Shown: positions 8,669 to 18,220 of the stretch, piece after piece | Layout of the letters: each line of letters begins with the position of its first letter | How positions within the stretch are numbered: position 1 is the first letter of the stretch | NCBI RefSeq assembly: GCF_000353285.1 | Contig: NZ_KB731324.1 | Location: 1,878,577 to 1,942,576 of the forward strand | Origin: Leptolyngbya boryana PCC 6306 | GTDB taxonomy: Bacteria > Cyanobacteriota > Cyanobacteriia > Leptolyngbyales > Leptolyngbyaceae | Length of the DNA stretch: 64,000 bases | Direction: 5' to 3' | Translations under genes and position numbers: made by a program | Notes under the pieces: generated by a model | Database searches by the model: none | Seen by the model: the letters and a program-made list of their open reading frames with translations, nothing else | Told to the model about the DNA's origin: nothing

Positions 8669-9663
8669 CCTTCTGCGATCGGAAACAATCCACGAACATT
8701 TGCGAACTGCGGATCCGGCATCACCGCAAACAATTTTCGTCCTGCAAGCCGTTCTGCAATCAAATGAGAACTGCCACCTGTGACTAAAAATCGAGTCACG
8801 CGCGGCATATAAGGGGTGTACTGTGCCTTAATCGTTTGGAAAATCCCTTTAAACCAGGGATCTAAATACTCTTCTAACCACAATGACCAAGAGAGTCCTG
8901 TGTCGGCATAGACATGCCCGGACTTGAAGCCATCCATGACGATCGCCGGATCAACGGTTGTACCCAAGCCATCAATCAATCGGCGATCGAAGCTAATTGA
9001 TGTGGCGAGTTCATAAGAACCTCCGCGATCCATCACGTTTTCATCAATTACATCGCCTTCTGCATCGACGAGCCGTGTTAACCAGGTTCCGCCACCGATG
9101 TCTACGACGATCGTATAGCCGTTGTCAGGAATGAGTCCTAACTGTTGCGCATAACGATATGATCCGATTCCTTCTCGTTCTACTTCAACGTGTTCAACTG
9201 TAACTTTAAATGGAATTCCATTGCGCTTGAATTCATGCACTCCCATCAATTGAGCTTTGATCTCTGCTGCATTGCGGTTTGGATCAGGAGTAGACGCATA
9301 GACATGCAGTGGAAACTGGCTCAGTTGTTCATCGCGTTCCGGTTCTAGGCAAGCATACAGATGCAACCGCGACAAATCGACCTTGTTTTCTACAACAGTT
9401 TGTTGCTGGCGGCGATACTTATACGCTTGTGTGCCAAAATGATATCGCGTTCCATCGGGTAACTCGATCAAGGGAGAGTGATCCGAGAAACGAACGGGAT
9501 CGCGTCCTTGAGGGAGTTGAAACCTCACAGAGCGAATCGCTCTTGGATGTCCTGCACCGTTCCAAAACTTGAGATCATAGTTTCCAGCATCTAGAGCGAT
9601 CGTGCGATGTGAAACTCCAATGGTCTCTTTGGGAGGTCTGCTGCGTGTACCTAATCCGTTCAT
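8641..9663 (-). CDS. ParM/StbA-family actin-like ATPase
   Basis: An actin-fold ATPase of the plasmid-segregation (ParM/StbA) group, which would form dynamic filaments. The phosphate-1 segment is ALDAGNYDLKFW, phosphate-2 is VVDIGGGTWLT, and the adenosine motif is FLVTGGSSHL. Start ATG 9663 is preferred because GAGGAAA lies 8 bases upstream; the longer frame begins at TTG (9696) inside the leader. The gene sits among housekeeping genes, not plasmid genes. It forms a two-gene unit with the overlapping 85-residue partner. Confidence 0.85.
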   Translation of the reverse strand: MNGLGTRSRPPKETIGVSHRTIALDAGNYDLKFWNGAGHPRAIRSVRFQLPQGRDPVRFSDHSPLIELPDGTRYHFGTQAYKYRRQQQTVVENKVDLSRLHLYACLEPERDEQLSQFPLHVYASTPDPNRNAAEIKAQLMGVHEFKRNGIPFKVTVEHVEVEREGIGSYRYAQQLGLIPDNGYTIVVDIGGGTWLTRLVDAEGDVIDENVMDRGGSYELATSISFDRRLIDGLGTTVDPAIVMDGFKSGHVYADTGLSWSLWLEEYLDPWFKGIFQTIKAQYTPYMPRVTRFLVTGGSSHLIAERLAGRKLFAVMPDPQFANVRGLFPIAEGWQLCMTTK

Positions 9664-9704
9664 GGCGTTTTCCTCAACGAGATTTGGGTAATACAAATGT
9701 TTTT

Positions 9705-9719
9705 AGTACTTAGGTACTA
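9705..9719. promoter_or_regulatory. Short dyad upstream of the ParM-like operon
   Basis: AGTAC-TTAG-GTACT forms a dyad of 5-base arms about 42 bases before the ATG of the ParM-like gene. It overlaps a likely promoter region, so it could be the operator or centromere-like site for the small partner protein. Support is by position only. Confidence 0.35.
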
Positions 9720-9775
9720 TAGTCAGTTTGAATCTCTGTGTCAACCTGGGGACGGAAAGTTTTTTCAGATCAAAG

Positions 9776-9816
9776 TTGAAACCCTAGCTTGATATGCGTT
9801 CAAGCTAGGGTTTCAA
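9776..9816 (-). terminator. Strong hairpin downstream of the dacB-like gene
   Basis: The arms 9776-9792 and 9800-9816 are perfectly complementary over 17 bases with a 7-base loop. The hairpin lies 57 bases past the stop of the carboxypeptidase gene and before the ParM promoter. U-runs are weak on both sides. It most likely separates the two transcription units. Confidence 0.65.
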
Positions 9817-9872
9817 TCAGTTCAATTTTTCAATCAAGCATCGATTTCAAAACGTTGCGTTACACGTTCCCA

Positions 9873-11210
9873 TCAGTTTGCTTTTTCAATCAAGGATTTC
9901 AAACTTGCGCGATCGCGATTTGCTGCCAATTGGGCGGGAACTGCTGAAACTGCTCCCCACTGATTTGCAAAAGTATTCACTAGCGACTCTTGCCCTGCCC
10001 GGAACCCTTCTAAGTTTGCGCCTCCGCCATTCATCACGACAAACCAAACCACTCCTTTCTGGCTCGTCGGCAATGCTCCTGCGAGCGCACTAACTTCATT
10101 CAAACTTCCGGATTTTGTAACTAATCCTTTGGGCAGCTTTCGCTGATCCAAAATTCCAGCATCCTCACCCACGATCGCAAAAATATCTCCCACGGTCATT
10201 TGACTCGGTTTGAGATATTGCTCGATCGCGAGAAACATCGCACATACTGCACGCGGCGAAATCCGATTTTCTGGAGAGAGTCCTGAACCGTTGACGAGAA
10301 TCACTTCTTGTTGAGGGACACCTGCTGCCTGTGCAGACTTCAAAGCAACCACTTTTGCTCCACCAACCGCAAGTGCGACCATCTCTGCCATCGCATTGTT
10401 GCTATAGCGATTCATCTTTTTCAGCAGTTCCGGCAAAGGTAGAGAACGATGTCGAATTAAGGTTTGAGCGATTGAGGGATTGGCTGCAACTTTCACATTG
10501 CCCGCGATCGCAATCTGGGGTTTTGGAGTTCCAGCAGGTAAGGTAGCATACTGTTCAGCAACTTCGCCTGTCCAAGTACTCGCATTCAGGGCTTGCTTAA
10601 ATAACTCACCTGACGCGTCTAATTCTGGATTGAAGTTCATAAAGAAGCGACCCGACACAATCAGGTTGCCCGTAACTTTTTTGATGCCCAGTTGTGAAAG
10701 CGCATTGGCAACTGCGATCGCTTCTTCCCAGACAAAGAGAGGATTACCATTGCCCTGAAGAATCAGATCGCCCTTGAGAACGCCGTCTTTGATCGTGCCA
10801 TTGGTTCCAATGACCGTTTCAAACCGATGATCAATTCCGAAAGTCTGAAGGGCTGCAAGAGAGGTGGCAACTTTCGTTAAAGAGGCAGCAGACAGAGGGA
10901 TAGTTCCTTGATTCTGCGCTAATAACGTATTGCCGGATTGCATCCAGATGCCTTGAACCGTTTGCGGATAGCCTTGAGCAGAGATCTGGCTCAAATACTT
11001 TTGAACGATCGCGCTAGTGTTGGGATCGACTGGAGAAGTTGGAGAAACTGATAAAGGTGCAGTCGGGGGAGCAGGCGGAAATGTCAGCGTACGGCGGGCT
11101 TCTTCCGGTGTCGGATTTGGAGATGCAGTCGGAGAATCTGCGGTTTTCGGAGCTGTGCAACTCGTCACAAGCAGCAAACTAACGAAGCACACGAAAGAAG
11201 AGTAGCGCAT
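9873..11210 (-). CDS. dacB: D-alanyl-D-alanine carboxypeptidase / PBP4-type lipoprotein
   Basis: A class C low-molecular-weight penicillin-binding protein that trims or cuts peptidoglycan peptides outside the membrane. Active-site motifs are SLTK (in SAASLTKVATS), SNN (in YSNNAMAEMV) and KSG (TKSGSLNEV). Start ATG 11210 yields a lipoprotein signal ending SLLLVTSC, followed by a Pro/Thr/Ser-rich linker. An upstream in-frame TTG (11240) would add ten residues that spoil the signal. The distance between the SxxK and SxN motifs is shorter than in E. coli PBP4, implying reduced extra domains. Confidence 0.9.
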   Translation of the reverse strand: MRYSSFVCFVSLLLVTSCTAPKTADSPTASPNPTPEEARRTLTFPPAPPTAPLSVSPTSPVDPNTSAIVQKYLSQISAQGYPQTVQGIWMQSGNTLLAQNQGTIPLSAASLTKVATSLAALQTFGIDHRFETVIGTNGTIKDGVLKGDLILQGNGNPLFVWEEAIAVANALSQLGIKKVTGNLIVSGRFFMNFNPELDASGELFKQALNASTWTGEVAEQYATLPAGTPKPQIAIAGNVKVAANPSIAQTLIRHRSLPLPELLKKMNRYSNNAMAEMVALAVGGAKVVALKSAQAAGVPQQEVILVNGSGLSPENRISPRAVCAMFLAIEQYLKPSQMTVGDIFAIVGEDAGILDQRKLPKGLVTKSGSLNEVSALAGALPTSQKGVVWFVVMNGGGANLEGFRAGQESLVNTFANQWGAVSAVPAQLAANRDRASLKSLIEKAN

Positions 11211-11330
11211 GGAACATTTCGCCAAAATAGTCGGAATCAAGCTTAACGCAATCTTTCAACAATTTTGGAATGGTGTGACAGCAAAAATCGGGGATTTATC
11301 CAACCCCCGATAATTCACTCACTCTAGAGG

Positions 11331-11564
11331 CTATCGTGGAATTAACCGTTGCCGCCCCCCAACACCAGGATTAAAAATCGCAGCCAATTCGGATTCCGGG
11401 AATTGTTCCAATGCATTCTCTAGCTCAGTTTCTGTAAACTGATAGCCTCGATCGCTAGCAATTTTCACAAACGTCTGCGGATCGCTTGTTGCCTGCAATC
11501 GGGTTTTCAATGCCTGATCATTGCGAACCGATTTGAAGAACTCAGCAGCATGAAGTTGCGACAT
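11331..11564 (-). CDS. Nif11-like leader peptide family protein
   Basis: A 77-residue member of the Nif11 family, whose members serve as leader regions of ribosomally made, modified peptides or stand alone with unknown function. The signature is complete: FFKSVRNDQALKTRL at the start, FVKIASDRGYQFTETELENAL in the middle and IFNPGVGGRQRLIPR at the end. No cysteine-rich core follows and no modification enzyme (LanM, cyclodehydratase, radical SAM) lies in the window. This looks like the stand-alone cyanobacterial type. Confidence 0.85.
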   Translation of the reverse strand: MSQLHAAEFFKSVRNDQALKTRLQATSDPQTFVKIASDRGYQFTETELENALEQFPESELAAIFNPGVGGRQRLIPR

Positions 11565-11735
11565 ATGAAATTCCTCTCAGATTGAAGTGTGAAGAGACTG
11601 GAACGTAGCGCTAAGATCTCTAACTCTCAGAATAGAGGAACCTGAGAAAAGTAGGATTAAATTGATATCAAAGTTGATTACCCTGTAAATAAGTATTAAT
11701 CTTGCTGTTGGCTTTATCGTTTCATACCTTCACCT

Positions 11736-12368
11736 GTGAAAGTTATCTTGTTCGATTTTGATGGCACGATCGTCGATAGTGTCGAAGTTGGAATTGCGAT
11801 CACGAATCGATTAGCGGCTGAGTTTCGCTTTCCGCCGTTTGATGAAGAAACCTTAGAAGAACTCAAGCAACTCGGATCGCGAGAAGCCCTACGCCGATCC
11901 CGAATTCCGGTTTGGAAACTCCCATTTTTGATTCGACGTTTTACGCAAGAACTCAATCGAGAAATTTCCTCTTTACAGCTTTTCCCAGAAATGAGAGAAA
12001 CGCTTTTACTCTTGAAAGAGCATGGACATTTATTAGGAATTGTTTCGACAAATTCAGTTAGAAATATTCAGGAATTTCTCAGAATCCAAGAATTAACTTC
12101 GACATTCGATTTTGTTTCGGCAAGCTATGCTTTGTTTGGCAAAAGTCGCCTGATTCTTAAGATTTTGCGCCAGCATCAATTCCATCCGTCTCAGGTCTAT
12201 TACGTGGGGGATGAAACCCGTGATATCGAAGCGGCAAGAAAAAGTGGAGTGTGCGCGATCGCGGCAACTTGGGGATTGAATTCTACTGAGATTTTACAAG
12301 CGAATCATCCTGATTTTTTGATTCAGTCTCCTCAAGAATTAGTTCCTTTAATCGTTGACAGATTCTAA
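11736..12368 (+). CDS. HAD-superfamily phosphatase (phosphoglycolate-phosphatase-like)
   Basis: A 210-residue HAD hydrolase. Motif I is FDFDGTIVDS (about 6-15), motif II is VSTNS, and motif IV is VGDETRDIEAARKSG. A helical cap is inserted between motifs I and II, as in subclass I phosphatases such as Gph. The substrate is probably a small phosphorylated metabolite; phosphoglycolate is possible but not proven. Translation starts at GTG 11736, the first codon before the conserved first strand. Confidence 0.85.
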   Translation: MKVILFDFDGTIVDSVEVGIAITNRLAAEFRFPPFDEETLEELKQLGSREALRRSRIPVWKLPFLIRRFTQELNREISSLQLFPEMRETLLLLKEHGHLLGIVSTNSVRNIQEFLRIQELTSTFDFVSASYALFGKSRLILKILRQHQFHPSQVYYVGDETRDIEAARKSGVCAIAATWGLNSTEILQANHPDFLIQSPQELVPLIVDRF

Positions 12369-12433
12369 TTCTGAGGCATTCAGCTTTGTCTCCGTATCAT
12401 TGCTTACTTAAATGGATTGACATTCTTTAGCTC

Positions 12434-12474
12434 ATCTTAAAGAACGCCCCGTTTCGAGAATGCCTTCTTAAGAT
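12434..12474. promoter_or_regulatory. Inverted repeat upstream of fbp
   Basis: ATCTTAA (12434-12440) and TTAAGAT (12468-12474) pair across a 27-base spacer, about 78 bases before the fbp start. It may be an operator or a leader structure of the pentose-phosphate operon. Evidence is weak. Confidence 0.3.
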
Positions 12475-12551
12475 AGAAGTATCCGCACAGTCGCCTTTAC
12501 TAATTTAGAGACGTGTGAAATAAAAACCCTGATCTCAGGGAGGAAACTGGA

Positions 12552-13613
12552 ATGGTCGATGCTCAACCTCTGCTCGATCGCGATTTGACCCTCGATCGAG
12601 ACTGCACTACTCTCTCTCGTCATGTTCTGGAACAACTGCAAAGTTTTTCAGCCGATGCTCAGGATTTGAGTGCGATCATGTCGCGAATTGCGCTTGCTGG
12701 AAAACTCATCGCTCGTCGCCTCAGTCGCGCCGGGTTGATGGAAGGCGTTTTAGGATTTACGGGCAGTACAAATATTCAAGGCGAGTCTGTCAAGAAAATG
12801 GATCTCTATGCCAATGAGGTCTTTATCTCTGTGTTTAAGCAGAGTGGGCTAGTCTGTCGCCTGGCTTCAGAAGAGATGGACGAACCCTATTACATTCCAG
12901 AGAACTGCCCTTTGGGTCGATATACGTTGCTATATGACCCGATCGATGGCTCCTCGAATGTCGATATCAATATCAATGTTGGCTCTATTTTTGCGATTCG
13001 ACAGCAAGAAGGAGACGACGCAGACGGAACAGCACAGGATTTATTGAGTCACGGTCGCAAACAGATCGCCGCAGGCTACATTCTGTACGGCCCGAGCACG
13101 ATGCTGGTTTATTCGATCGGCAAAGGGGTGCATTCCTTCGTGCTTGACCCAAGTTTGGGAGAGTTTATCTTAGCGGATGAAAATATCCGAATTCCTGAAC
13201 ATGGCGCAATCTACAGCGTCAATGAAGGGAATTTCTGGCAGTGGGAAGAGTCCTACCGGGATTTTATTCGCTACGTGCATCGGCATGAAGGCTATACCGC
13301 ACGCTATGGCGGCGCGTTGATTGGTGATTTTCACCGCATTTTGTATCAAGGTGGTGTATTCCTTTATCCCGGTACAGTCAAAAAGCCAGAAGGCAAGCTG
13401 CGATTGCTTTACGAAGCTTCGCCGTTAGCATTTTTGGCAGAACAAGCAGGTGGGCGGGCAAGCACTGGAACCCAGGAAATTCTAGATGTTGTTCCTGATA
13501 AGTTACACGACAGGGTTCCATTGATCATTGGAAGCACCGAAGATGTTGCGCTGGTTGAATCCTTTGTTCAAGAGCGCATCCGAGAAAAGACAATTTTAGG
13601 TTCGTACAAATAG
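12552..13613 (+). CDS. fbp: Fructose-1,6-bisphosphatase, class I
   Basis: Hydrolyses fructose 1,6-bisphosphate to fructose 6-phosphate in gluconeogenesis and carbon return to the pentose phosphate routes. The 353 residues include the metal and substrate site [23 protein letters not shown] and [19 protein letters not shown] lies ahead of ATG 12552. It leads the fbp-tal-zwf-opcA operon, with 11 bases to tal. This arrangement, known from Nostoc and other cyanobacteria, serves oxidative sugar breakdown in the dark. Confidence 0.97.
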   Translation: MVDAQPLLDRDLTLDRDCTTLSRHVLEQLQSFSADAQDLSAIMSRIALAGKLIARRLSRAGLMEGVLGFTGSTNIQGESVKKMDLYANEVFISVFKQSGLVCRLASEEMDEPYYIPENCPLGRYTLLYDPIDGSSNVDININVGSIFAIRQQEGDDADGTAQDLLSHGRKQIAAGYILYGPSTMLVYSIGKGVHSFVLDPSLGEFILADENIRIPEHGAIYSVNEGNFWQWEESYRDFIRYVHRHEGYTARYGGALIGDFHRILYQGGVFLYPGTVKKPEGKLRLLYEASPLAFLAEQAGGRASTGTQEILDVVPDKLHDRVPLIIGSTEDVALVESFVQERIREKTILGSYK

Positions 13614-13624
13614 GAGCAGACCCC

Positions 13625-14773
13625 ATGGTAACGGTAAACCACATTCTCGAAATCAAAGATTACGGTCAAAGTATCTGGATGGATAACTTGGCGCGCGATC
13701 TGATTCAATCCGGCGAACTTAAGCGCATGATTGAAGAGCGTGGATTACGCGGACTAACCTCGAATCCAGCGATTTTCGAGAAAGCGATTAAAGGAAACAA
13801 AATTTACGATGCGGATATCGAAGCAGGGATTCGTGCGGGTAAGCCGTTGCTCGAACTCTATGAGTCGCTGATTTTTGATGACATTCGCAATGCCTGTGAC
13901 ATCTTTCTGCCTGTGTATGAAGAGTCCGGCGGTTTGGATGGCTATGTGAGTATCGAAGTTCCGCCCAATATTGCCAACGATACCGAGAAGACGATTCAAG
14001 AAGCGCGTCGATACTACAAAGAAATTGGTCGTCCCAATGTGATGATCAAGATTCCTGGTACGTCAGCCGGATTGCCTGCGGTGGAAGCGGTGATTGCAGA
14101 TGGGATCAATGTCAACGTGACGCTATTGTTCTCGGTTCAAAGCTATGTCAACACGGCTTGGGCATACATTCGAGGCTTAGAAAAACGCGTTGAAAAAGGC
14201 GAAGACATCAGCAAAATTGGTTCAGTTGCTAGTTTCTTCTTAAGCCGGATTGATAGTAGTATCGATGCTCAAATCGACGAAAAATTAGCAAAAGGTGTAG
14301 ATACTGCTGAACAAGAAGCGAAGCTACGTGCTGTGAAGGGAAAAATTGCGATCGCGAACGCCAAAATTGCTTACCAAGAGTACAAGACGATCATTAATGA
14401 TCCCCGTTGGCTCGCCCTGAAAGAAAAAGGTGCGAATGTTCAACGCCTGCTCTGGGCAAGTACCGGAACGAAGAATCCAGAGTACAGCGATGTGATGTAC
14501 GTCGATGAACTGGTTGGTCCGGATACCGTAAATACGTTGCCGCCAGCCACGATCGAAGCCTGTGCAGATCATTGTGACGTGGCTTCTCGTATCGATACTG
14601 GCGTTGAAGAAGCTTACAACTTGATTGAAAGCTTGAACGATCCCGATATCAATATCAATCTTGCCGGAGTGATGACGGAACTGCTAGAAGACGGCATTGC
14701 AAAGTTTGTGCAGCCGTTTGAATCGTTGATGGCTTCGCTGCAAGAAAAGGTCGATCGACTAGCTGCAGTCTAA
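13625..14773 (+). CDS. tal: Transaldolase
   Basis: Moves a dihydroxyacetone unit between sugar phosphates in the non-oxidative pentose phosphate pathway. It has 382 residues. LTSNPAIFEKAI near the start and the Schiff-base lysine in VMIKIPGTSAG are diagnostic, with SVASFFLSRID and WASTGTKNPEYSD following. Length fits the long bacterial transaldolase group. It sits 11 bases after fbp, and a 192-base gap to zwf holds no gene. Confidence 0.97.
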   Translation: MVTVNHILEIKDYGQSIWMDNLARDLIQSGELKRMIEERGLRGLTSNPAIFEKAIKGNKIYDADIEAGIRAGKPLLELYESLIFDDIRNACDIFLPVYEESGGLDGYVSIEVPPNIANDTEKTIQEARRYYKEIGRPNVMIKIPGTSAGLPAVEAVIADGINVNVTLLFSVQSYVNTAWAYIRGLEKRVEKGEDISKIGSVASFFLSRIDSSIDAQIDEKLAKGVDTAEQEAKLRAVKGKIAIANAKIAYQEYKTIINDPRWLALKEKGANVQRLLWASTGTKNPEYSDVMYVDELVGPDTVNTLPPATIEACADHCDVASRIDTGVEEAYNLIESLNDPDININLAGVMTELLEDGIAKFVQPFESLMASLQEKVDRLAAV

Positions 14774-14965
14774 GTTTAGTCTTGGATAACGCCCCCAATC
14801 CATAGAAATCGCGGCGGACAGACAAAACCGCACAGATGGTCTATCCCATCTCCATAACTGTAAGTGTTCTTATCTGTTCGTCGCGACTTCAACTAACAGG
14901 CTCTCAGCTACTCTCTTCATTAGCTCTGCACTCCGAAATTCACTCCCCTGATTTCCCCTCCCAAT

Positions 14966-16495
14966 ATGGTTACTCTCTTACAGAATCCTCTGCGCGTTGG
15001 ACTTCAACAGCAACGAATGCCCGAACCGAACATCATTGTGTTCTTCGGGGCATCCGGCGATTTGACGAAACGCAAACTTGTTCCGGCTCTCTATCACCTC
15101 AAGCGAGAGCGGAGACTCCCTCCAGAATTAACGATCGTTGGTGTCGCCCGTCGTGAATGGAGCGATGATTACTTCCGCGAACAAATGCGAGAAGGCGTTG
15201 AAGAATTCTCCGATGGCGTTGGCTCCGATGCGCTGTGGCAAGACTTCGCGCAAGGACTGTTCTACTGTCCCGGTGACATTGATAACCCAGACAGCTATCA
15301 AAAACTCAAACAACGCCTAGAAGAAATCGACAAAATTCGAGGCACAAGAGGCAATCGAGTCTTTTACCTCTCGGTTGCACCGAAATTCTTCCCGGAAGCC
15401 ATTCAGCAACTCGGTAAAGCTGGAATGCTCAAAGACGCGCAGAAAACACGCCTCGTGATTGAAAAACCCTTTGGGCGGGATCTCAGTTCGGCGCAAGCGC
15501 TCAACCGCGTGGTGAATGAAGTCTGTCAAGAACATCAGGTTTATCGGATCGATCACTATCTCGGCAAAGAAACGGTTCAAAACTTATTAGTCTTCAGATT
15601 TGGCAATGCGATCTTTGAGCCGTTGTGGAATCGCCAATTTATCGATCATGTTCAAATTACCGTTGCTGAAACTGTGGGCGTTGAAGATCGAGCGGGTTAT
15701 TACGAATCTTCTGGCGCTCTGCGAGACATGGTGCAAAATCACTTGATGCAGCTATTTTGTCTGACAGCAATGGAGCCACCGAACTCACTCGATGCTGATA
15801 GCATTCGGACTGAGAAAGTGAAAGTGATTCAAGCGACTCACCTCGCGGATGTGGCTCGCTTAGAACACTCCGCCGTGCGGGGACAGTATTCTTCAGGCTG
15901 GATGAAAGGCAAGCAGGTGCCAGGATATCGAGAAGAACCGGGAGTCGATCCGAATTCGCTCGTTCCGACCTATGTGGCGATGAAATTTATGGTCGATAAC
16001 TGGCGATGGCAAGGGGTTCCTTTCTATCTCCGCACTGGAAAACGCCTGCCGAAGAAAGTCAGCGAAATCGCCATTCAGTTCCGGGATGTTCCCTATTTGA
16101 TCTTTCAGTCGGCAGCGAAGCAGGCAAATGCGAATGTTCTCGTCATGCGGCTGCAACCGAATGAAGGAATTGGCATGCGGTTTGAAGTCAAAATGCCGGG
16201 AGCGGATCTGAGAACGCGATCGGTGGAAATGGACTTCAGTTATGGGTCTTCGTTCGGCGTAACCGGAGGAGAAGCCTACGATCGCCTACTGCTCGACTGC
16301 ATGATGGGCGACCAAACGCTGTTCACCCGTTCTGACGAAGTAGAAGCCGCGTGGCGTGTTGTCACCCCTGCTCTAACCGCTTGGGAAGCCCGCACTGATC
16401 CGAGCCTGATGCCTCAGTATGAAGCTGGAACCTGGGAACCTTCTGAAGCTGAGCAGTTGATTAACCGTGATGGTCGTCGTTGGCGAAGACTCTAG
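14966..16495 (+). CDS. zwf: Glucose-6-phosphate 1-dehydrogenase
   Basis: Catalyses the first, NADP-reducing step of the oxidative pentose phosphate pathway. At 509 residues it carries the nucleotide-binding [11 protein letters not shown] near residue 30 and the active-site [13 protein letters not shown] with its catalytic histidine downstream. EKPFGRD is also present. In cyanobacteria the enzyme is redox-controlled and activated by OpcA, whose gene follows. Start ATG 14966 leaves about 18 residues before the conserved PNIIVFFG segment. Confidence 0.97.
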   Translation: MVTLLQNPLRVGLQQQRMPEPNIIVFFGASGDLTKRKLVPALYHLKRERRLPPELTIVGVARREWSDDYFREQMREGVEEFSDGVGSDALWQDFAQGLFYCPGDIDNPDSYQKLKQRLEEIDKIRGTRGNRVFYLSVAPKFFPEAIQQLGKAGMLKDAQKTRLVIEKPFGRDLSSAQALNRVVNEVCQEHQVYRIDHYLGKETVQNLLVFRFGNAIFEPLWNRQFIDHVQITVAETVGVEDRAGYYESSGALRDMVQNHLMQLFCLTAMEPPNSLDADSIRTEKVKVIQATHLADVARLEHSAVRGQYSSGWMKGKQVPGYREEPGVDPNSLVPTYVAMKFMVDNWRWQGVPFYLRTGKRLPKKVSEIAIQFRDVPYLIFQSAAKQANANVLVMRLQPNEGIGMRFEVKMPGADLRTRSVEMDFSYGSSFGVTGGEAYDRLLLDCMMGDQTLFTRSDEVEAAWRVVTPALTAWEARTDPSLMPQYEAGTWEPSEAEQLINRDGRRWRRL

Positions 16496-16602
16496 AGAAA
16501 TTGGGGTTTAGAGATTGGATGAGCGATCGAACTGCCCAGACTCTAAACTCCAGATTCTTCAGAAGCTTGCCTGAGGTTGGATAGCTGATCGCTTGACTCA
16601 GC

Positions 16603-16642
16603 CTCCAAACTCTAAACTCCAAACTCCAAACTCTAAAACTCC
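16603..16642 (+). repeat. Heptanucleotide tandem repeat (STRR-like), zwf-opcA gap
   Basis: About five degenerate copies of the 7-mer CTCCAAA / CTCTAAA run in tandem directly before opcA, with two more at about 16542-16555. This is the form of the short tandemly repeated repetitive sequences of filamentous cyanobacteria. They often sit between genes of one operon. Confidence 0.75.
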
Positions 16643-16650
16643 GCAGTGTT

Positions 16651-18012
16651 ATGGCTCCTAAATCTGCTCCACTCGTTTCACTCCAAGCTCCTAAGGATGT
16701 CTCGCTCAATGAGATCGAACAAGAGCTAAATCAAATTTGGCAAGGGTATCGAGAAGTTGGTGGTGATAATTCAGGTATGGTTGCCACCCGGGCTACAACG
16801 TTTACCTTAGTCGTTTATGAACCAGAAGAAACCCAGCGATTGTTGGCGATGATGGGCTTTTATACTGGTCCCGTGGACGGGATTGACGGTCCGAGAACCG
16901 AAGCTGCCATTCGGGTTGCACAGGCAGCTTATGGGCTGGAAGTGAACGGATATTCCAGTCCTGAACTGTTAGCGAAGCTGCGCGAGGACCTAGCCAAGCG
17001 AAAGGGAGAAATTCCGACTCAGAACTCAGAAGCCCCTCGCTATGTATCAGATGCAGCAGGCTCTGGAATTGCCGATGTCGTTGCGAGCCAAAATCCTTGT
17101 CGAATTATTTCGCTGTTTCCTTTTGCGGGAGAAGATGAAGGCGTTTCGGCTCAGGTTTCGGCTTACTGTCCAATCAATAAAGCCAATCAGGCGGCTCTCG
17201 TCTGTTGTGAGTATGTTTCGTTGAAAGGAACAGAAGCCGCTTTGAATCGAGCCAGTGACTTAGCAACTTCTTTACTGATTAGCGAATTGCCCCGGATTGT
17301 TTGGTGGAAGGGCGCACCGCATCTTGATCAACCGCTCTTTCAACGGTTGTCGAAGCTTTCCAATCAGATTATTTTTGATTCCAGTCGGTTTGCTGCGGAT
17401 GCTGAAGCAGAACTCTTAAAGCTTGCGAACTTACGTGAAGAGGGTGTGTTTGTCACTGACCTCAATTGGCGACGGTTAGCTGCTTGGCAGGAACTTGCAG
17501 CAGAAGCATTTGATGCTCCGGAGCGGCGGGATGCAATTTGGGAAGTCGATCAAGTTGTCATTGATTACGAAAAAGGCAATTCTGCACAAGCATTGATGTA
17601 TCTCGGTTGGTTAGCCAGTCGTTTGGAGTGGGAGCCGGTCTCGCGCGAAAAAGAAAATGACATTTATGATTTGCAGCGCGTCTTCTTTATGGCGGCGAAC
17701 GGGCGCAAAATTGAGGCGGAACTTGCGGGGATTCCGACCGCAGACGTGGGAGAAGTGAAAGGCGATATGGTGAGCTTGAAACTGTCTTCGACGAATTTGC
17801 GCGCGGATTGCTGCACAGTGTTGTGTTCTCAGACGACTGGATGTATGCGAATGGAAGCAGGAGGGGGCGCCCAGGCGTGCCGGATCAATCAAGTGACCCC
17901 ACTGAATGATCAGAAGGCTGAAACGTTGTTGAGTGAACAGCTTCAGCGGGTCGGGCAGGATGTGCTGTACGAGGAAAGTATGGCTGTGACTGCAAAAATC
18001 ATTCAGTTGTAA
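16651..18012 (+). CDS. opcA: Glucose-6-phosphate dehydrogenase assembly protein OpcA
   Basis: Allosteric activator and assembly factor for Zwf; in cyanobacteria its cysteines are reported thioredoxin targets that link G6PDH to light and dark. The 453 residues include an N-terminal segment at about 59-112 (EPEETQRLLAMMGFYTGPVDG onward) that follows the peptidoglycan-binding-1 repeat pattern, then the OpcA domain. Cysteines are clustered near the end (DCCTVLCSQTTGC). It is the last gene of the operon, and a strong terminator follows 36 bases later. Confidence 0.95.
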   Translation: MAPKSAPLVSLQAPKDVSLNEIEQELNQIWQGYREVGGDNSGMVATRATTFTLVVYEPEETQRLLAMMGFYTGPVDGIDGPRTEAAIRVAQAAYGLEVNGYSSPELLAKLREDLAKRKGEIPTQNSEAPRYVSDAAGSGIADVVASQNPCRIISLFPFAGEDEGVSAQVSAYCPINKANQAALVCCEYVSLKGTEAALNRASDLATSLLISELPRIVWWKGAPHLDQPLFQRLSKLSNQIIFDSSRFAADAEAELLKLANLREEGVFVTDLNWRRLAAWQELAAEAFDAPERRDAIWEVDQVVIDYEKGNSAQALMYLGWLASRLEWEPVSREKENDIYDLQRVFFMAANGRKIEAELAGIPTADVGEVKGDMVSLKLSSTNLRADCCTVLCSQTTGCMRMEAGGGAQACRINQVTPLNDQKAETLLSEQLQRVGQDVLYEESMAVTAKIIQL

Positions 18013-18048
18013 CCGTTCAGTTGTCACCAAAGTCGTCAACGAATGCCT

Positions 18049-18077
18049 GATCTTCGAGTTTTCGGAGATCTTTTTTT
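18049..18077 (+). terminator. Intrinsic terminator after opcA
   Basis: GATCTTCG (18049-18056) pairs with CGGAGATC (18063-18070), with one G-U pair and a 6-base loop. Seven Ts follow directly at 18071-18077. This is a textbook Rho-independent terminator closing the fbp-tal-zwf-opcA unit. Confidence 0.88.
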
Positions 18078-18220
18078 GTCAGAAGTTCTATCGCGGTGGA
18101 GAATCGATCGCGCACTCAGTTTGGTTATCTTGGTCGATCGAGACTAAATTTCAACTGGATCTAGTCAGGGGATCAAACTCTGTCAATCCAATGCTGTATT
18201 TAAAAATAGGAGGCTTAAGG

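Noticed and set aside
9776-9816. Hairpin as a centromere-like site for the ParM system
   Set aside because: A single perfect 17-bp hairpin after dacB is better explained as a transcript end; no iterated direct repeats are present.
14836-15156. 106-codon frame between tal and zwf
   Set aside because: Overlaps the zwf start in another phase and has no conserved feature.
16461-16709. 82-codon minus-strand frame with FRVWSLEFRVW repeats
   Set aside because: The repeated residues are a translation of the heptanucleotide repeat, not a protein.
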